Notes under the pieces: generated by a model
Databases searched by the model: none
What the model saw: only the letters and a program-made list of their open reading frames with translations
What the model was told of the DNA's origin: nothing
Program-made: the position numbers and the translations under genes
In this document: piece by piece, positions 49,201 through 60,551 of the stretch
How the letters are laid out: every line of letters starts with the position of its first letter
Numbering within the stretch: position 1 is the stretch's first letter
Assembly: GCA_963995505.1 (NCBI GenBank)
Contig: OZ023187.1
Span: 20,126,584-20,190,583 of the forward strand
Reading direction: 5' to 3'
Length of the DNA stretch: 64,000 bases
Source of the DNA: Hypericum androsaemum
Lineage: Eukaryota; Streptophyta; Magnoliopsida; Malpighiales; Hypericaceae

Positions 49201-50087
49201 GCGTTCTTCATCCAAGCTCTCGCCATCAGAGAGCTGTGAAACACATGAACTCAGCTAATAAGATATTAAAAATTTAACAGTTGTGTAAGACTACGTTTGG
49301 GAATCCCAAAATAGGATTTGACGATACTCGACTCTTATACAAATATTAAAAAAAAAGAGAGTACGTTTGGAAGATTTCCCAAGGCAATCTGTGGTAAGCC
49401 GTGAAAGTAAAAAGATAGCTTACGTGGATGCTGCAAGTATTCCGAGTTGGATATGTGGTTTCATGAACCGCAGTAGAATGCCTGGGAATCCCAATACTTT
49501 TGTGATTGGTGAATCCGAATTATCTTTTCCATTTTGATCTGCGGTAGCCTGGAAGCGAAGCTCAAGTTTTTAAATCCTCCATTAGCTTGCGAAGCTACAA
49601 TTTTTTATAAGTGAAATATAATTTACTGCATATTTTAAAACGTAAATAAAAACCACTTGCAAAAAAACTCATCCCATCGAAAAACCCAGACATGATTTAT
49701 ATTGAAAGTCGCATAAGACGCACACACAAAAAGTACTGTAAGATACAAGTACCTTAGTTAAGGGAATGGTGTTGCGCCCATAAGATATCTTTGGAGCAAT
49801 ATTTGGGAAATTATTTTTGGGTTGATATATAAGATGTTTGAGTTGTTGTGATCACTGTAAAGTTTAGGTGGAGGCAAAATATGGTATTGAGAAAATCTTC
49901 TAGTTACACAATTAACTTTTTTTTGGGGGAAAATAGTTCGAGAAGATGGGGATTTGAGGATTCTCACACTTGAAATTGAAAATCCAGGAAGAGATGTACG
50001 TGAGAACTCCATTTTCAGTGGTATTGACGAGCAATTTGAAGGAGGGTTTAATTTAAATCTAATTGTAGATGGAAAAAGGGAGGGCAT
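46284..50087 (-). pseudogene. UbiA prenyltransferase, unit III, decayed
   Basis: Recognised exons: 49753-50087 (transit peptide, MPSLFPSTIR start), 49424-49548, 49078-49233 (NQIYDIEIDK), 48773-49001 (PLASGELSLPLAW, then VLGSLYSVPPFSFKR), about 46475-46538 (AAREVMGLSFQLR) and 46284-46376 (MKDIEDLEGDK). Exon 1 has lost one base in an A run relative to UbiA-II. The fifth exon has an extra G and a shortened start. The exons equivalent to UbiA-II exons 7-9 are missing, so function is unlikely. Exon 3 ends GATAA before GCACGT, so its intron would need a GC-AG donor. Protein identity to UbiA-II is only moderate, so the two are old paralogues and not copies from the latest duplication. Confidence 0.88.
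46545..48770. other. large intron of UbiA-III with gypsy-type fragment
   Basis: From about 47520 (TGATGAGCGTGAAAAGCGCC) to about 48290 the sequence has the look of an Athila/Tat-type LTR, with repeated CCGAACGGCG and CCACCGAACGGTG motifs. A short gag-start-like frame follows (ATG at 48307, MARRQTARFQPNLLNQN, stop after about 30 codons). The rest is unclassified. Without the second LTR the assignment stays tentative. Confidence 0.35.
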
Positions 50088-51107
50088 GCTGCCTTAAACA
50101 GAAATACAACTTTTTTTATTGTTATTTACTTCACATGCACATGTGAGCATGGTCGATCTTATCCCGGAAAGGAAAAATAACTAGAAAATTATATCCGGAA
50201 ACGAAAAAAGATACTACAACTTATTCCACATGTGAGCATGGTCGATCATATCCCGGAAGGGATTATTATTAATCCGGTTGTGCGAGGTTGCAAGTATTTA
50301 TTCAAAACAATTGTCTACTTATGGAATTTATAACTATTCGAAACATAGCAAATAATAATTTATAATAAAATCTGTTCCAACACAGTTTTGTAAAATATGT
50401 GCAATAGATATACAACAATTAATTCGTCATAGGAAGCCGCATCCAACTAAAAACGGAGCACGAAGGTAAGCGGTCCGGCGTACCTTAGGCGGCATCTAAT
50501 AAAATTGGAAAGATACATAGTAGGATGGCAGCTTGGTGTCTACCCCTATAAATGTAGGTCAGTTGATCGAATCACGTATATTGTGTGTGTTTAATATTTC
50601 TATATCTCTATGTTGTTAATAAGGGCGTATCGAAAGTGCTTCCAATGTCCTAACAGAATGAGACGCAAAATTCAGAAAATGGTCTAAATTTTTTTCAATT
50701 AAATTTTATCCTGGTAGAATTTTAAAGAGGCTAACAGTTGTAATAATCTAAAAGAAAATTTCACACTGTATAAATTGCAAATACTACTATTAATAAACTC
50801 TACTTATCTAAACCGGTCTGCCATGGGATGGTTTGGCCCTAGAGAGTTTCAACTCATTTAGGAGTTTGGTTTTGTTAGCGGGCATTCAATGATTTCCCAT
50901 TTTCGAATTGTGATTACCTGGCTATAACTGCTTTTGGTCTTCTCGGCTTCTTTATAGTCGACTTTGTTTTTGAAAAGTTAAGCCAGTAATTTTTTTTTGG
51001 TAAATGGATTAGTATTATAAATAAGTAACGAAATTTACAGTGGAACAAAGATACAAGGCTAATTCTCTAATGTAAGAGACTCGAAGTACAAGATGAGGTC
51101 TTGATGG
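50088..51107. other. 5' flank of UbiA-III, no gene seen
   Basis: Repeats 215-1175 with few changes, including a small insertion near 50750-50810. It may hold the old promoter. Confidence 0.45.
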
Positions 51108-51113
51108 CCGAGC

Positions 51114-52332
51114 TCCGTAATGGAGTTAGACCAGCGGAACTATTCATGGATGCAACACAAAGTGGTATGAATAAGAAACTCTCGATTGCATCTATCACCT
51201 TGGAATATAACTTGGTTCCGAAAGCCAAATTTCTCACAGTATAGCTCCAAATAATGCAAATCACATCTTCTTGATCATGCCGCTCTGAACAAGACCCATC
51301 CATTGATCCAAATGGGAGCTCAAGGTCGCACCCCCGCACCAAAGAATCTCAATACGCTCGACGAAGAAGGCCCAAACTAGATATGAGAAGCTACAGGAAA
51401 GGAAAAGATGATCTATGCTTTCATCGACATCACCACATAGAGGGCAAAGAGCCTCCCACGGGCTTAGCATTCTTCTCCGGATAAGATTGTCCCTGGTGAG
51501 AAGGCGACCTTTCATAGCGATCCACAAAAAAGTTCATTCTTATAAGGCATTTCACCTTTCCAAGCCTGTGACACAATCGGCAGCGACGGTCACCAAAAAT
51601 TTTGCTATAGAATTTCCTTTTCAGTCACTAACAGAGAGAGAGTTGTAACCCTGAACAATATTATTAGTCGAATTGTCTTCGAATAGTATTATTAGTTTAT
51701 TTTTTCCTCAAATAATAGTGTAGAGATCACCCACAAAAAGTCTTGGGGAATTATCTCTTGCCCAATTGGTAGCTATCGCTAGGGGTAAAAAAAACCAAGA
51801 ACCACATAACTACACCGAACCAAACCAAAAAAATCGATCTTGAACGAGATCCAAAAAGAATTGGTCCAGGTCAGTTCTTTGTTTGCTCAAGAAATGGTTC
51901 TTAGATCTGGTTCAAATCTTTTTAAAAAGAACCATGGAGAATCAGACAAAACCATAATTTGTTGAGACAAGGATAAAAAAGTCCACTTATAGCAAGGTCA
52001 CACAACCAATATTTTTTTCTCACATATTATATTGACAACCAATTTATGAATGCTCGACATCCCGAAAAAGCAAATCTAAATGCCAAATCCTAACCGACAT
52101 CTTTCATTTCGGCCTATTTACCGTCTATCGTTAAGGTGCCGTGTCAGCATCTAGAGGAGTGACTTAAATATATGTAAGTGACTTAAATACCCGAAACTGA
52201 AAGGCCCTAGAGGAATCATGATATATGTCTAATGTTAGAAACGTCTGAGAATATTTAGAAGACATATCAGATGATTTGGTCGAGTTGGCTGTCAATTTTG
52301 TCCGGCGGGCGAAGACGTCAGGGTTTCGTATT
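51114..52332. mobile_element. 1.2-kb composite insertion with LINE and UbiA-intron pieces
   Basis: The unit I flank reads straight through GGCCGAGCTTGGTTG (about 1157-1171). Here about 1.2 kb lies between two copies of CGAGCT (ending at about 51113 and 52338). On the minus strand 51070-51640 encodes a LINE zinc-binding RT domain (LCPLCGDVDESIDHLFLSC). The right 140 bp (about 52190-52330) copy UbiA-II intron 1 (25470-25620). It is a filler-type or captured composite. Confidence 0.65.
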
Positions 52333-52439
52333 CGAGCTTGGTTGTTTTATAATCAAGGGCTTTTTCTGCATGCAAATAGATAACGATCGAGCAAGAAATT
52401 GATGAGAGCTATCTGCAAACTGTCAACAAGTTATGATTT

Positions 52440-53284
52440 TTTTTTTCTGGGTCAAAATCTTATCCAAATCTACGTTATATTTTTCTGCATTGGGTTAAGA
52501 TGTTACGTACTCTGGATTGGAAAAACACGTATTGTGTGGAGTCCTTTTCTGTTTTCAAAAGAAAATACACACGTGAAATTATACATCCTCTTATCAATGT
52601 CTTCAATTGGAACTGACTAATACTTTGATCAATTTGTAATGAAGTTGTTTTATCACAGGTCTCGATTTAGATCATTGAAAACGTATAACGAGGGAGAATT
52701 TAGCAACCAATTAAATATTATATCTATTTTAAATTTAGATTAATCAGTTCAATAGATATCAGAATCAACGTAATTTCAACTAAAATGCATTGAAATGGAA
52801 ATCTTACTACTTTAATATGAACGGTGCAATTACGTAAGGAAAACTTTGGTTGTTGTGAAAACATAAAACGTTAAACTAATATCCTAAGTCCTCTATAAAC
52901 AAACAAAATAACGCTCCAACTCAACTGTAATTAGCATTGTCCGTTTCACCGCCATAAACCAAATAAACCCATCCACTATTTCATCATAGCATAATAAATA
53001 CAGGTACATTGGTTTACGTAGTCAAGCGTTGTCGCGCTGAAGTGACAAAGGTAGGGTGTAAAGTGTAACCCGACAAATTTTAGTATGGTCATTTCATACC
53101 TAGTAAAAATATTTGGACTATTAATTTTGCAAGAAATCTAAGAAAGAGAAAGTATCTTAGGACTCACCATTGTCACTTCACAAAGTGGGGAAATGCAAAT
53201 TTAATCAAGACTCGTAAAATTCGTCATAGATATACAAATAAAATCTATCTGTAACCAAGCAAGACTAGTTAGAATTTGTCACCA
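52440..53284. other. shared AT-rich intergenic block
   Basis: Counterpart of 1260-2545 without the hAT-like MITE. No gene. Confidence 0.45.
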
Positions 53285-53794
53285 TTGTTGCATCTTCTTT
53301 TCTAGCACACATTTTGAATGAACTTTACAGTTAAACGTGTTTGAGCAGGAGCAATTTTTGGACAGGTGACATCCTGAGAAGTTTACGGGATGCGTGTGAG
53401 TGAGGGTAAAACACATTGAAAAAGACTTGTGTTAGTCTATGGAGATAGTCAGCCGAATCACGAGACGTTACTGTTGGTATCAGAGTAAGACATCGGCTAG
53501 TACGGTGTGGTTCGAGGATCGAATACACCTGAAAACGAGTGATTCTTGGATTGTCTGTAACTGGCATGATGAGAACATCAGGTATTTAAGGAGGGATAAA
53601 TGTGATACCCCGTATATGATTTGTTCTGTCTGAAAGCCTTGGCAATTTGATTGCACCTACTTTTCAAGCACACGTCTTGAAAGAACAATTTTAAGATAGG
53701 TAACCTCATAAGAAGTTTCTGGGATGCGTGTATAGAAGGACAAAATACACTGGAAAAGACTCGTGTTGGTTTGTAGAGATCACAGGGCATAACA
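53285..53794 (+). mobile_element. TRIM copy, unit III
   Basis: The primer site TTGGTATCAGAG lies near 53474, with purine tract TTTAAGGAGGGATAAA and a right LTR at 53601-53794. Confidence 0.63.
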
Positions 53795-54127
53795 GTTTCT
53801 ATATAGCTTCACACCCAATCTGAGCCAAGCAATTGGTAACCTTAGAGATAGCTTTCACACTCCAATAGGAGCCCCCTTCCCGAGTCTCTCGCAAAAAAAA
53901 GTGTCAACCAGAGGATCGTAAACAATGTTTACAAAGTTCAAGATAGCACTAAAATCTTGAAACCACAGGTATTATAATTGTACTTCTCCCAAAAAGTAAA
54001 TCTTATTCCTTGAAAGTGAACAATTACAAAATACATAAACCAGCAGCCAAGGTTGCACACGGAGCAACCAAAAACAAGTGTGCATTGGCTGAACCGCAGC
54101 TAGGGATCTCCAGTTGAGCTAAGCACT

Positions 54128-56418
54128 TTAATGAACTTTGGGGAAGATTACATCCAACGTTTCCCAAATAGGTTGGAGAACTTTGCTTGGATGAGACTCA
54201 ACAGACTTGTTCAGCTCTTCGAAGCTCTTTCTCAAGAATTGTTTGCATATATTCTGCGCATAAATTACCTCAGTGAATCACTACAAAATTTATAATAATA
54301 TGATCCACTATTCTATATGGAAAAAGGTAGCATAAACTCAAACCTGAAGATCAAGGGACACATAAGTTTCTTTCACTTTTGCCACGCACACCGGATCAAC
54401 TTTCCCGTAATTCTCCTGAAGCGCAAAGAACTTCAGGGAACAGCAGAATGTATGTTTATGATATGAGGTACAATCCAATTTTGGGAAAGAGCTCCTCACT
54501 TACATATAAAATATTCTTTTGGTCCTCATTAGCATGTTCTAGTGCTTTGAGAATCAGCCAAGTGCACTTGCCATCTGAAATATCTGTTCCAGCCTGTGAA
54601 ATTTCAAACAAGTTCAATGGTTTCGTAGTTTTTAAACTAAAAGAGTGAAAGGATGGAGAGCTGGAAATAGAATTAGCATGCATTCAACAGACCTTCCCGG
54701 TCTTTTTTTCGTCCCCGAAGCAATCTTGATAGTCGTTCTGCAAAATTTACATGCTTATTACAAAAAAAAGGGTCGACCAAAGAGCAGCTAGAACGGTAGC
54801 AAGTAGGGATGTCTAACACGATCACCTCAATTGTGATATAGGCCGTTATCTCAACAAGTATGTCCTCAAATTCAAAATGGTCCTCTGGACGCTCACCAGC
54901 GAAAATCAATGCACAGGCAACCTGTACATAAACATTAACCAAACTTACTTAGATCGAGCTGAACTTTGCTATTGTAAGTAGTAATAAAGCATACAAAAAC
55001 TACACTCACCGGCAGGTACATCGTCAAATATGTGCCTTTGTATTTGGCCATCCAAGAGTACCTGCATCAGAAGATAATAGTCTCTAATCAGCTTCGGCAC
55101 TCGATTAGATTACCGAATCAAGGTGATATTTTTACTTACAGTTCCATGGAGTACTTGGACAGATCTCTCTCCCGTGTGGTAATGACATCCATCATTTGTC
55201 CGGATGATGTTTGGAACGCCACCTATGTAATTCTAATTACCATTATTAATGCTGCATAATAAAAACTCTTCATCCCTGGCCTTAATTATTTAGAAAAATC
55301 ACCTGGTTAAACAAATCAAGCAACTGCACATAATACGGCTTCTCCCCAAAGTGCTTCTTCAGAATCCGAAAGACCTGAGCCTGTAAAAGTACTGCATCAT
55401 TTGTGGCAATCATGCTAACCTACAATCAAAAGGAAATTTAAAAAAGGGAGCATTAATCTCACATAATTTTGACACTTATAAACAAGTCAATCATACTGCG
55501 ATTGTGATATAATTAACCTCGGATAATCTGAACCGGCATGGTTGACCCCAGCGTGTATAAGAGTTATCGATGATGTCATCAATAACAAGCACACTTGCTA
55601 AATACTGCAACAATGAAAGGAAAAAGAGAGAGAAGATGGCAAATTTAGCTTGCTTATTCCCCGACGGGTTGAAATTAGCTTACTTAGTAGACTCTGTTTC
55701 GTACCCATTGAACGCACCAACCAAGAACACAGGCGAGGAAGTTATCCTCATCAGATAAATTTTTCCCTTGCTGCAATAGCTGGTAGCTTCGGGGGACTAA
55801 AGATGACAAGCCTAGCCTGCCTACGAAAGTAAACATTGAGGTTAAAAAAAAAGGCTTGTCTTAATCTTCAGAGCAATTGTTGTTGTTGTTGTTCCTACCT
55901 AGGGGCACGGTATAGTCCAGCATCTGCGAGGAGAGGAAAGAAAAGAAAATGAAAGAAAGAGATAAGATGATCATCCAGACCAAAAACACAAGTCAAGTAT
56001 AGTCATCAAGAAACAAGCAGCAGAGAAAGAAATGAGAGATATACATCGTGGACCCATCTGCGGGATTCGTTGGTGAAGTCAAAGGCCGGGTCATGAAGTA
56101 GCTCCGACTTTAACGTCTGGTACACCTCTAGAAACTTGCTCCTCCCACCATCTCGATGAATACTTTGTCCTGAATTAGCACGCGCAGTTGCCCTCTGCAG
56201 CACCGGCAGATTTGGAGGAGTTATGGCATTTGGAAACTAAAGCAAATATAGAGCAAGAAATAAATGAAAGAAATTGATTAACTTCTGACCTTAACAGCAG
56301 CAGAAGGCTTCATCGTGTATCCAACGGAGGAGACGACCGGCCCCGGATGAAATCCCTTTCTTGGGTTGGAAGGTTGAGGATGCACAAGAGGGGAACATCT
56401 TCCGAATCCGATCATCAT
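54128..56418 (-). CDS. FPP-synthase-like protein with altered active site (unit III), intact
   Basis: Thirteen GT-AG exons join in frame to 409 aa: 56290-56418, 56045-56236, 55899-55923, 55705-55820, 55518-55604, 55303-55419, 55140-55222, 55010-55061, 54826-54921, 54693-54737, 54504-54593, 54344-54415, 54128-54253. Residues 1-75 form a targeting-like extension; the FPS core starts at SKFLEVY (76-82). The first Asp motif DDIID is at 163-167 and TRWGQP at 171-176. The IPP-site region is LGRLGL at 115-120 (FPS: GGKLNR). Residues 158-159 are Ser-Val where FPS has two aromatics. Tyr-Lys-Gly replaces Tyr-Lys-Thr in exon 8. The second Asp motif is NDYQD at 300-304. The C-terminus ends FPKVH instead of the usual basic tail. 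The fold is clearly FPS, but the IPP side of the active site is rebuilt. The product is unknown. Confidence 0.92.
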
Positions 56419-56756
56419 ATTTTTTGAGCTTGTGTTAAAAAAAATGTAACGTTACAAGTTTGAACCTGCTGCTTGTGCTTTTGTACAACTAGCAGTTCGG
56501 AGGTCGCTATACTATATATTTTGCATTATGATATAACCACTTATCCGGTTTAAGTCAGACATGAATTCAAATACCGAAGAAATCTAATGTATTGTTTTGC
56601 ACGTTTTGACGATCATGTTGCAGTCGCACCTACCAGTTTTATTGCTATTTGATTATCGTTGTCCTCGGGAATGCCATAATTTTTCAATTTTTTTTAGTGT
56701 CCGAGGCCATAATCACGGAGCAATAAAGCAACGGATCGGTTGAGGTGCCGTGTGAG

Positions 56757-57060
56757 ACGTGGGCGGATTTGGTGGGGACTGAGCTAGTCTCCATTTATGG
56801 GGATTAACTCAAACCAATATCACTACACATGCAAACCAATATCACTTTACATACAAACCAATATCACTTCATATGTAAATCAGCCTCTTGCAAACCAATA
56901 TCATTTTACATGCAAACCAATATCACTTCACATGCAAACCAATATCACCTGGTATGTTATTGACCATTAAATTTAAAGATAATCAAATCTGATGGCCCAA
57001 AATGTAGTCCCCACCTATGGACAAATTTTCTTTAGTCCCCACTCAATCCGGTCTCGTGTG
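56757..57060. mobile_element. MITE-like insertion with 24-bp tandem repeats
   Basis: The sister flank at about 31668 lacks this block. Its ends are roughly inverted (GGATTTGGTGGGGACT at the left; AGTCCCCACTCAATCC at the right). Inside, CAAACCAATATCACTTCACATG recurs about six times (56810-56950). No coding capacity. Confidence 0.65.
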
Positions 57061-58900
57061 GGGACTATTAGCTACTAGTGACCCAATTCAACTCGGGTAG
57101 GGGATAAACAATTAATTTCTCTCTCATCTACATACAATCTAACTCAACTAAAATATTTTCTTACTCTAGCAGTGACCTTGTCTAACCTAGATCACAAAAT
57201 AAATAATTAATTTCTCTTTCATCTACATACATGTATTATTTATACGAATTTTCATAGATAATTAAAAAATTAAACTCTATATGAATTGAAAATATTATGC
57301 TGAATTTATAGAGAATAAAAAAAATATGAATTTTTATATTTTTATCGAATAACATTGTGCTAAGTGTTACTAAATTAAATTAAAAAAATTAATATAATAA
57401 TCACTCGCCCCGAGCCGCGTGTCACAGCAGCCGAGAACCCTCTGCACACGCGGGGACGAGCTGCCCATGCCCATGCCCATTTCATTTTGATTTATTTTTT
57501 TATTTTATTTTTTGTCGTTTTTCACAAACTTTTGGCCCCTGGCCGCTGCATGCTCTAGTCTGAGCATTCTCCATTTTATCAAGATTTATTAATTGAGACT
57601 TGAATTAGTAGGGAAACGGCCAGTTGCCTAAGCCACACGACCAAATAAAGAAAAATACATTAGCTCATAAAGTTGAATTAATCTCTTAAAACTGCATAAG
57701 AGTTAAAGTTGTATGTAGCGGTCATAAAGTTAACTATTATGTTCTCGTTTTAGTTGTGTGTGACCTGGATGGAGTAGTTCTTGCTGGGCCGTAGGTGCAA
57801 ATATCTGTTGTTAGGAGCTCTTGTGTCTTCTCGGGCTGTAGGGCTTCGTTGATGTTGCTTGTTTATTAACAACTTGTTCGAGTGACACCTGCTAACCTAG
57901 CTACAAATTTGCTATACTAATCATGCACTTGTTTTTTTGGCCAAACCTTACCTTTTTTTATACTCCAATATCATGTAGCTAAAACATATATAAAAAAGTG
58001 ATTGTGATTTCTTGGTTGATATTTTACTAACACTCATCTAATCCAAGCAGTTATAGTTGAGTTTTTTTTGAAACGGTTAAATTTTTATTAATAAAAGTCA
58101 GAACAAGAACTCGCGATCTCGTGGTCGTGGGTCTATTCAAAATCTTAATATAGTAAAACTGAAAAATTAGACCAGAGAAAAAGTACCGACGATAGCAGTA
58201 CGAGGACGGAGTTGATTTCCGATTGCATAATTACAATAAGCCTATATTGATCCCAATAGCTACGCATGAACCGTAGTAATTAGGGCCAAAATAGACAAGT
58301 CCATAAAGATTATATTTCGATTACTGGCTTGGAAGTTATGTTGTTTAACTCGGTATTGAGGGCCGAACTCTGTAGTCCTTTGCCTTTGAGTCTTTAGTTC
58401 TGTGATGTTCCAAGTCTGTCCAACCCGAACTCAGATCGGTGATCGAGGCTATATTTCGATTCTTTTATTTACATAAGAAATTTAGCCAACTTAAAATGTA
58501 TTCTAAATTTTTAAATCATGAATATTTGTTATCTAAAATTTACAGTTAATAGATAGTTTTGATTTAAAAAAATTCTAATCATAACTACACTACACATCAT
58601 GTCAGATAGAACATTAATTTTGTTGTACCGTAATAAACTAATGATCATCTAAAAAAAATTTCAAGTATGTTATTATCTTATTTTTGAAACACGAGTAGTA
58701 GAATACAGCCAAGAGATTATGGAATACTCTAAATTTAAGATAACATAAAAATTCAATACAATCGCTAGTCTCTAGATAGAAAATGCACAAGAAAAGGAAA
58801 AAAAATCGGAATTTGCCTTGTTTATTGTATATTACAAATCGGCCAAACTTGCATCTTCTTCTGTGAGTCTTTGCATGGGCTGGATATGTGATTATTACAA
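57061..58900. other. 5' flank of FPS unit III, no gene seen
   Basis: Counterpart of 16700-18218 and 32420-33808. AT-rich with the conserved GGAGCTCTTGTGTCTTCTCG block near 57816. Confidence 0.4.
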
Positions 58901-58975
58901 CTAAATTAAAAGAAATATGGCCCACCCTGCATCAACGAGCTTCCACAGAAATTTGTAGAACACTTGACTGTCTTC
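58901..58975 (-). pseudogene. orphan UbiA terminal exon (right of unit III)
   Basis: A 75-bp open exon with acceptor TGCAG, same family as 22603-22677, standing alone. Confidence 0.78.
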
Positions 58976-59338
58976 CTGCATAATGAACTCAGCTTTTCGG
59001 TTTAACATTCAAAATCGAGACTTCTTACTAAAATAAAATAACACATTTGAGTTTATTATAAAGCCATAACTCCTTATAACTTTTCCTTAATGACTAATGT
59101 AACCCGTACCAGTAGGACCCAAATGAAAAGAGAGGGTTTGACTATTGACTTTTCGCATATTACCTTTCTTAGACAAAATTTAGTATAAGCAGGTTCTAAT
59201 GATATGATGGGGCTAATTCAAACCATTAGGGTAAAATAAGAATAGTCCTCGAATTATTAAATATTTGTTATAAAAATTTTAAATTTTTTAAAAAAATTGT
59301 CACAACTCGAACAATAAGTAGTTGTCTAAGTTAATGTT

Positions 59339-60551
59339 TGGAGTCCTTCTCTCTCTCCACTGAAAGCATTTAATTAAGGTTTTTTTTAACCCTTATTATC
59401 CTTCTGCCCCCACCCTCCCACCACCACCACCACCATCATCCGTCGATGTTTTCGTCGCCTCAGTCATTTGTCTCCGCCGTCTCAGGGAGGTCTCCGTCGC
59501 TGCTCCTAGTACCTCCGATCTCCGTCCCCGTCGTTGCTCCCTTTGCCTCTGATCTCCGTCCCCATCACTGCTTCCATCGCCTCCGTGTCCGTCTCTGTTT
59601 CCGCCGCTTGCCAAAGCTCTCCTGCCACTCATCTCTCCGTCGCTTGTCTCAGATCGACACGCCTCACCGTCGTTTGTCTCAGATTGCTTCTCGACTCACC
59701 TCACCAACGTCGCACGATGTTGTTCAACGCCTCTCCATCGCCGATGCTGCTCAACACCCAGCTCCCTACTCGAGGCCCAACTCACCGTCAATGACGTCGC
59801 TTGACTCTCAGCCCCTTGCTCGAGGCCCAACTCTCCGTTGCCGAAGCAGCTCGACGCGCAGCTGGTGGCCATTGGTAACCGCACGCTTGGCCTGATCTCT
59901 ACTGCTGGGCCAATTTGTTGCCGCCGGTGATCCCCGAAAGGATGGTCAACTCTGATCTCCTCCCCGGTCGGTTCTCTGTTCTTAATGCTTCACTTTTTAT
60001 TTATTAATTTTTTGTGTTGTGTTGCTTTTGTTGGTTGTTTCTGTCTATGTGTGTTTGATGTTACTCTCGCGTCACACGTGTTTAGTGATTGCGTCGGGCT
60101 TTTGCTCTTGTGATTTCTGCATATGTTTTTGCTTGGATTGTACTTTGCTTAATCTGAGAACCTTTCGTATCTCGTTGCCGGTTTGATGGTTGCAGGTGGA
60201 GAACCTTGTCTGGGTCGATTTACGTCGACTTTGGCTCTCATCTGAATATTTCTTTTATGCATTCAGATGCCCTCTTGATAGTGTCTTGAGATTTTTAGCC
60301 GAATTATGCATTCAGATGCCCTCTTGACAGTGTCTTGAGGTTTTTAGCCGAAGTTTGCTTCGGCAGAATTCTGCCCCGGTCGTCAGCTTTTGCTTTATCG
60401 ACCGCCCATCGCTCCCCCACCTGTGCCACCTTGCTGTCATCAGACTAACTTTCATTTTCTTCATGGGTTTCTAGTCTTGTGTCTGTATTTCTCTTATTAT
60501 TCTGTAGCTCGTTTATAATATAGGCTTCGCGCCACTTTTATCCCTAAAAAA
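59339..60551 (+). mobile_element. non-LTR type insertion, copy of 34052-35225
   Basis: The same target duplication AGTTAATGTT (59329-59338, 60552-60561) and same ends show it was duplicated with the unit and did not insert separately. It keeps about 50 bp near its 3' end (TTCTGTAGCTCGTTTATAAT) that the unit II copy has lost. Confidence 0.65.
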
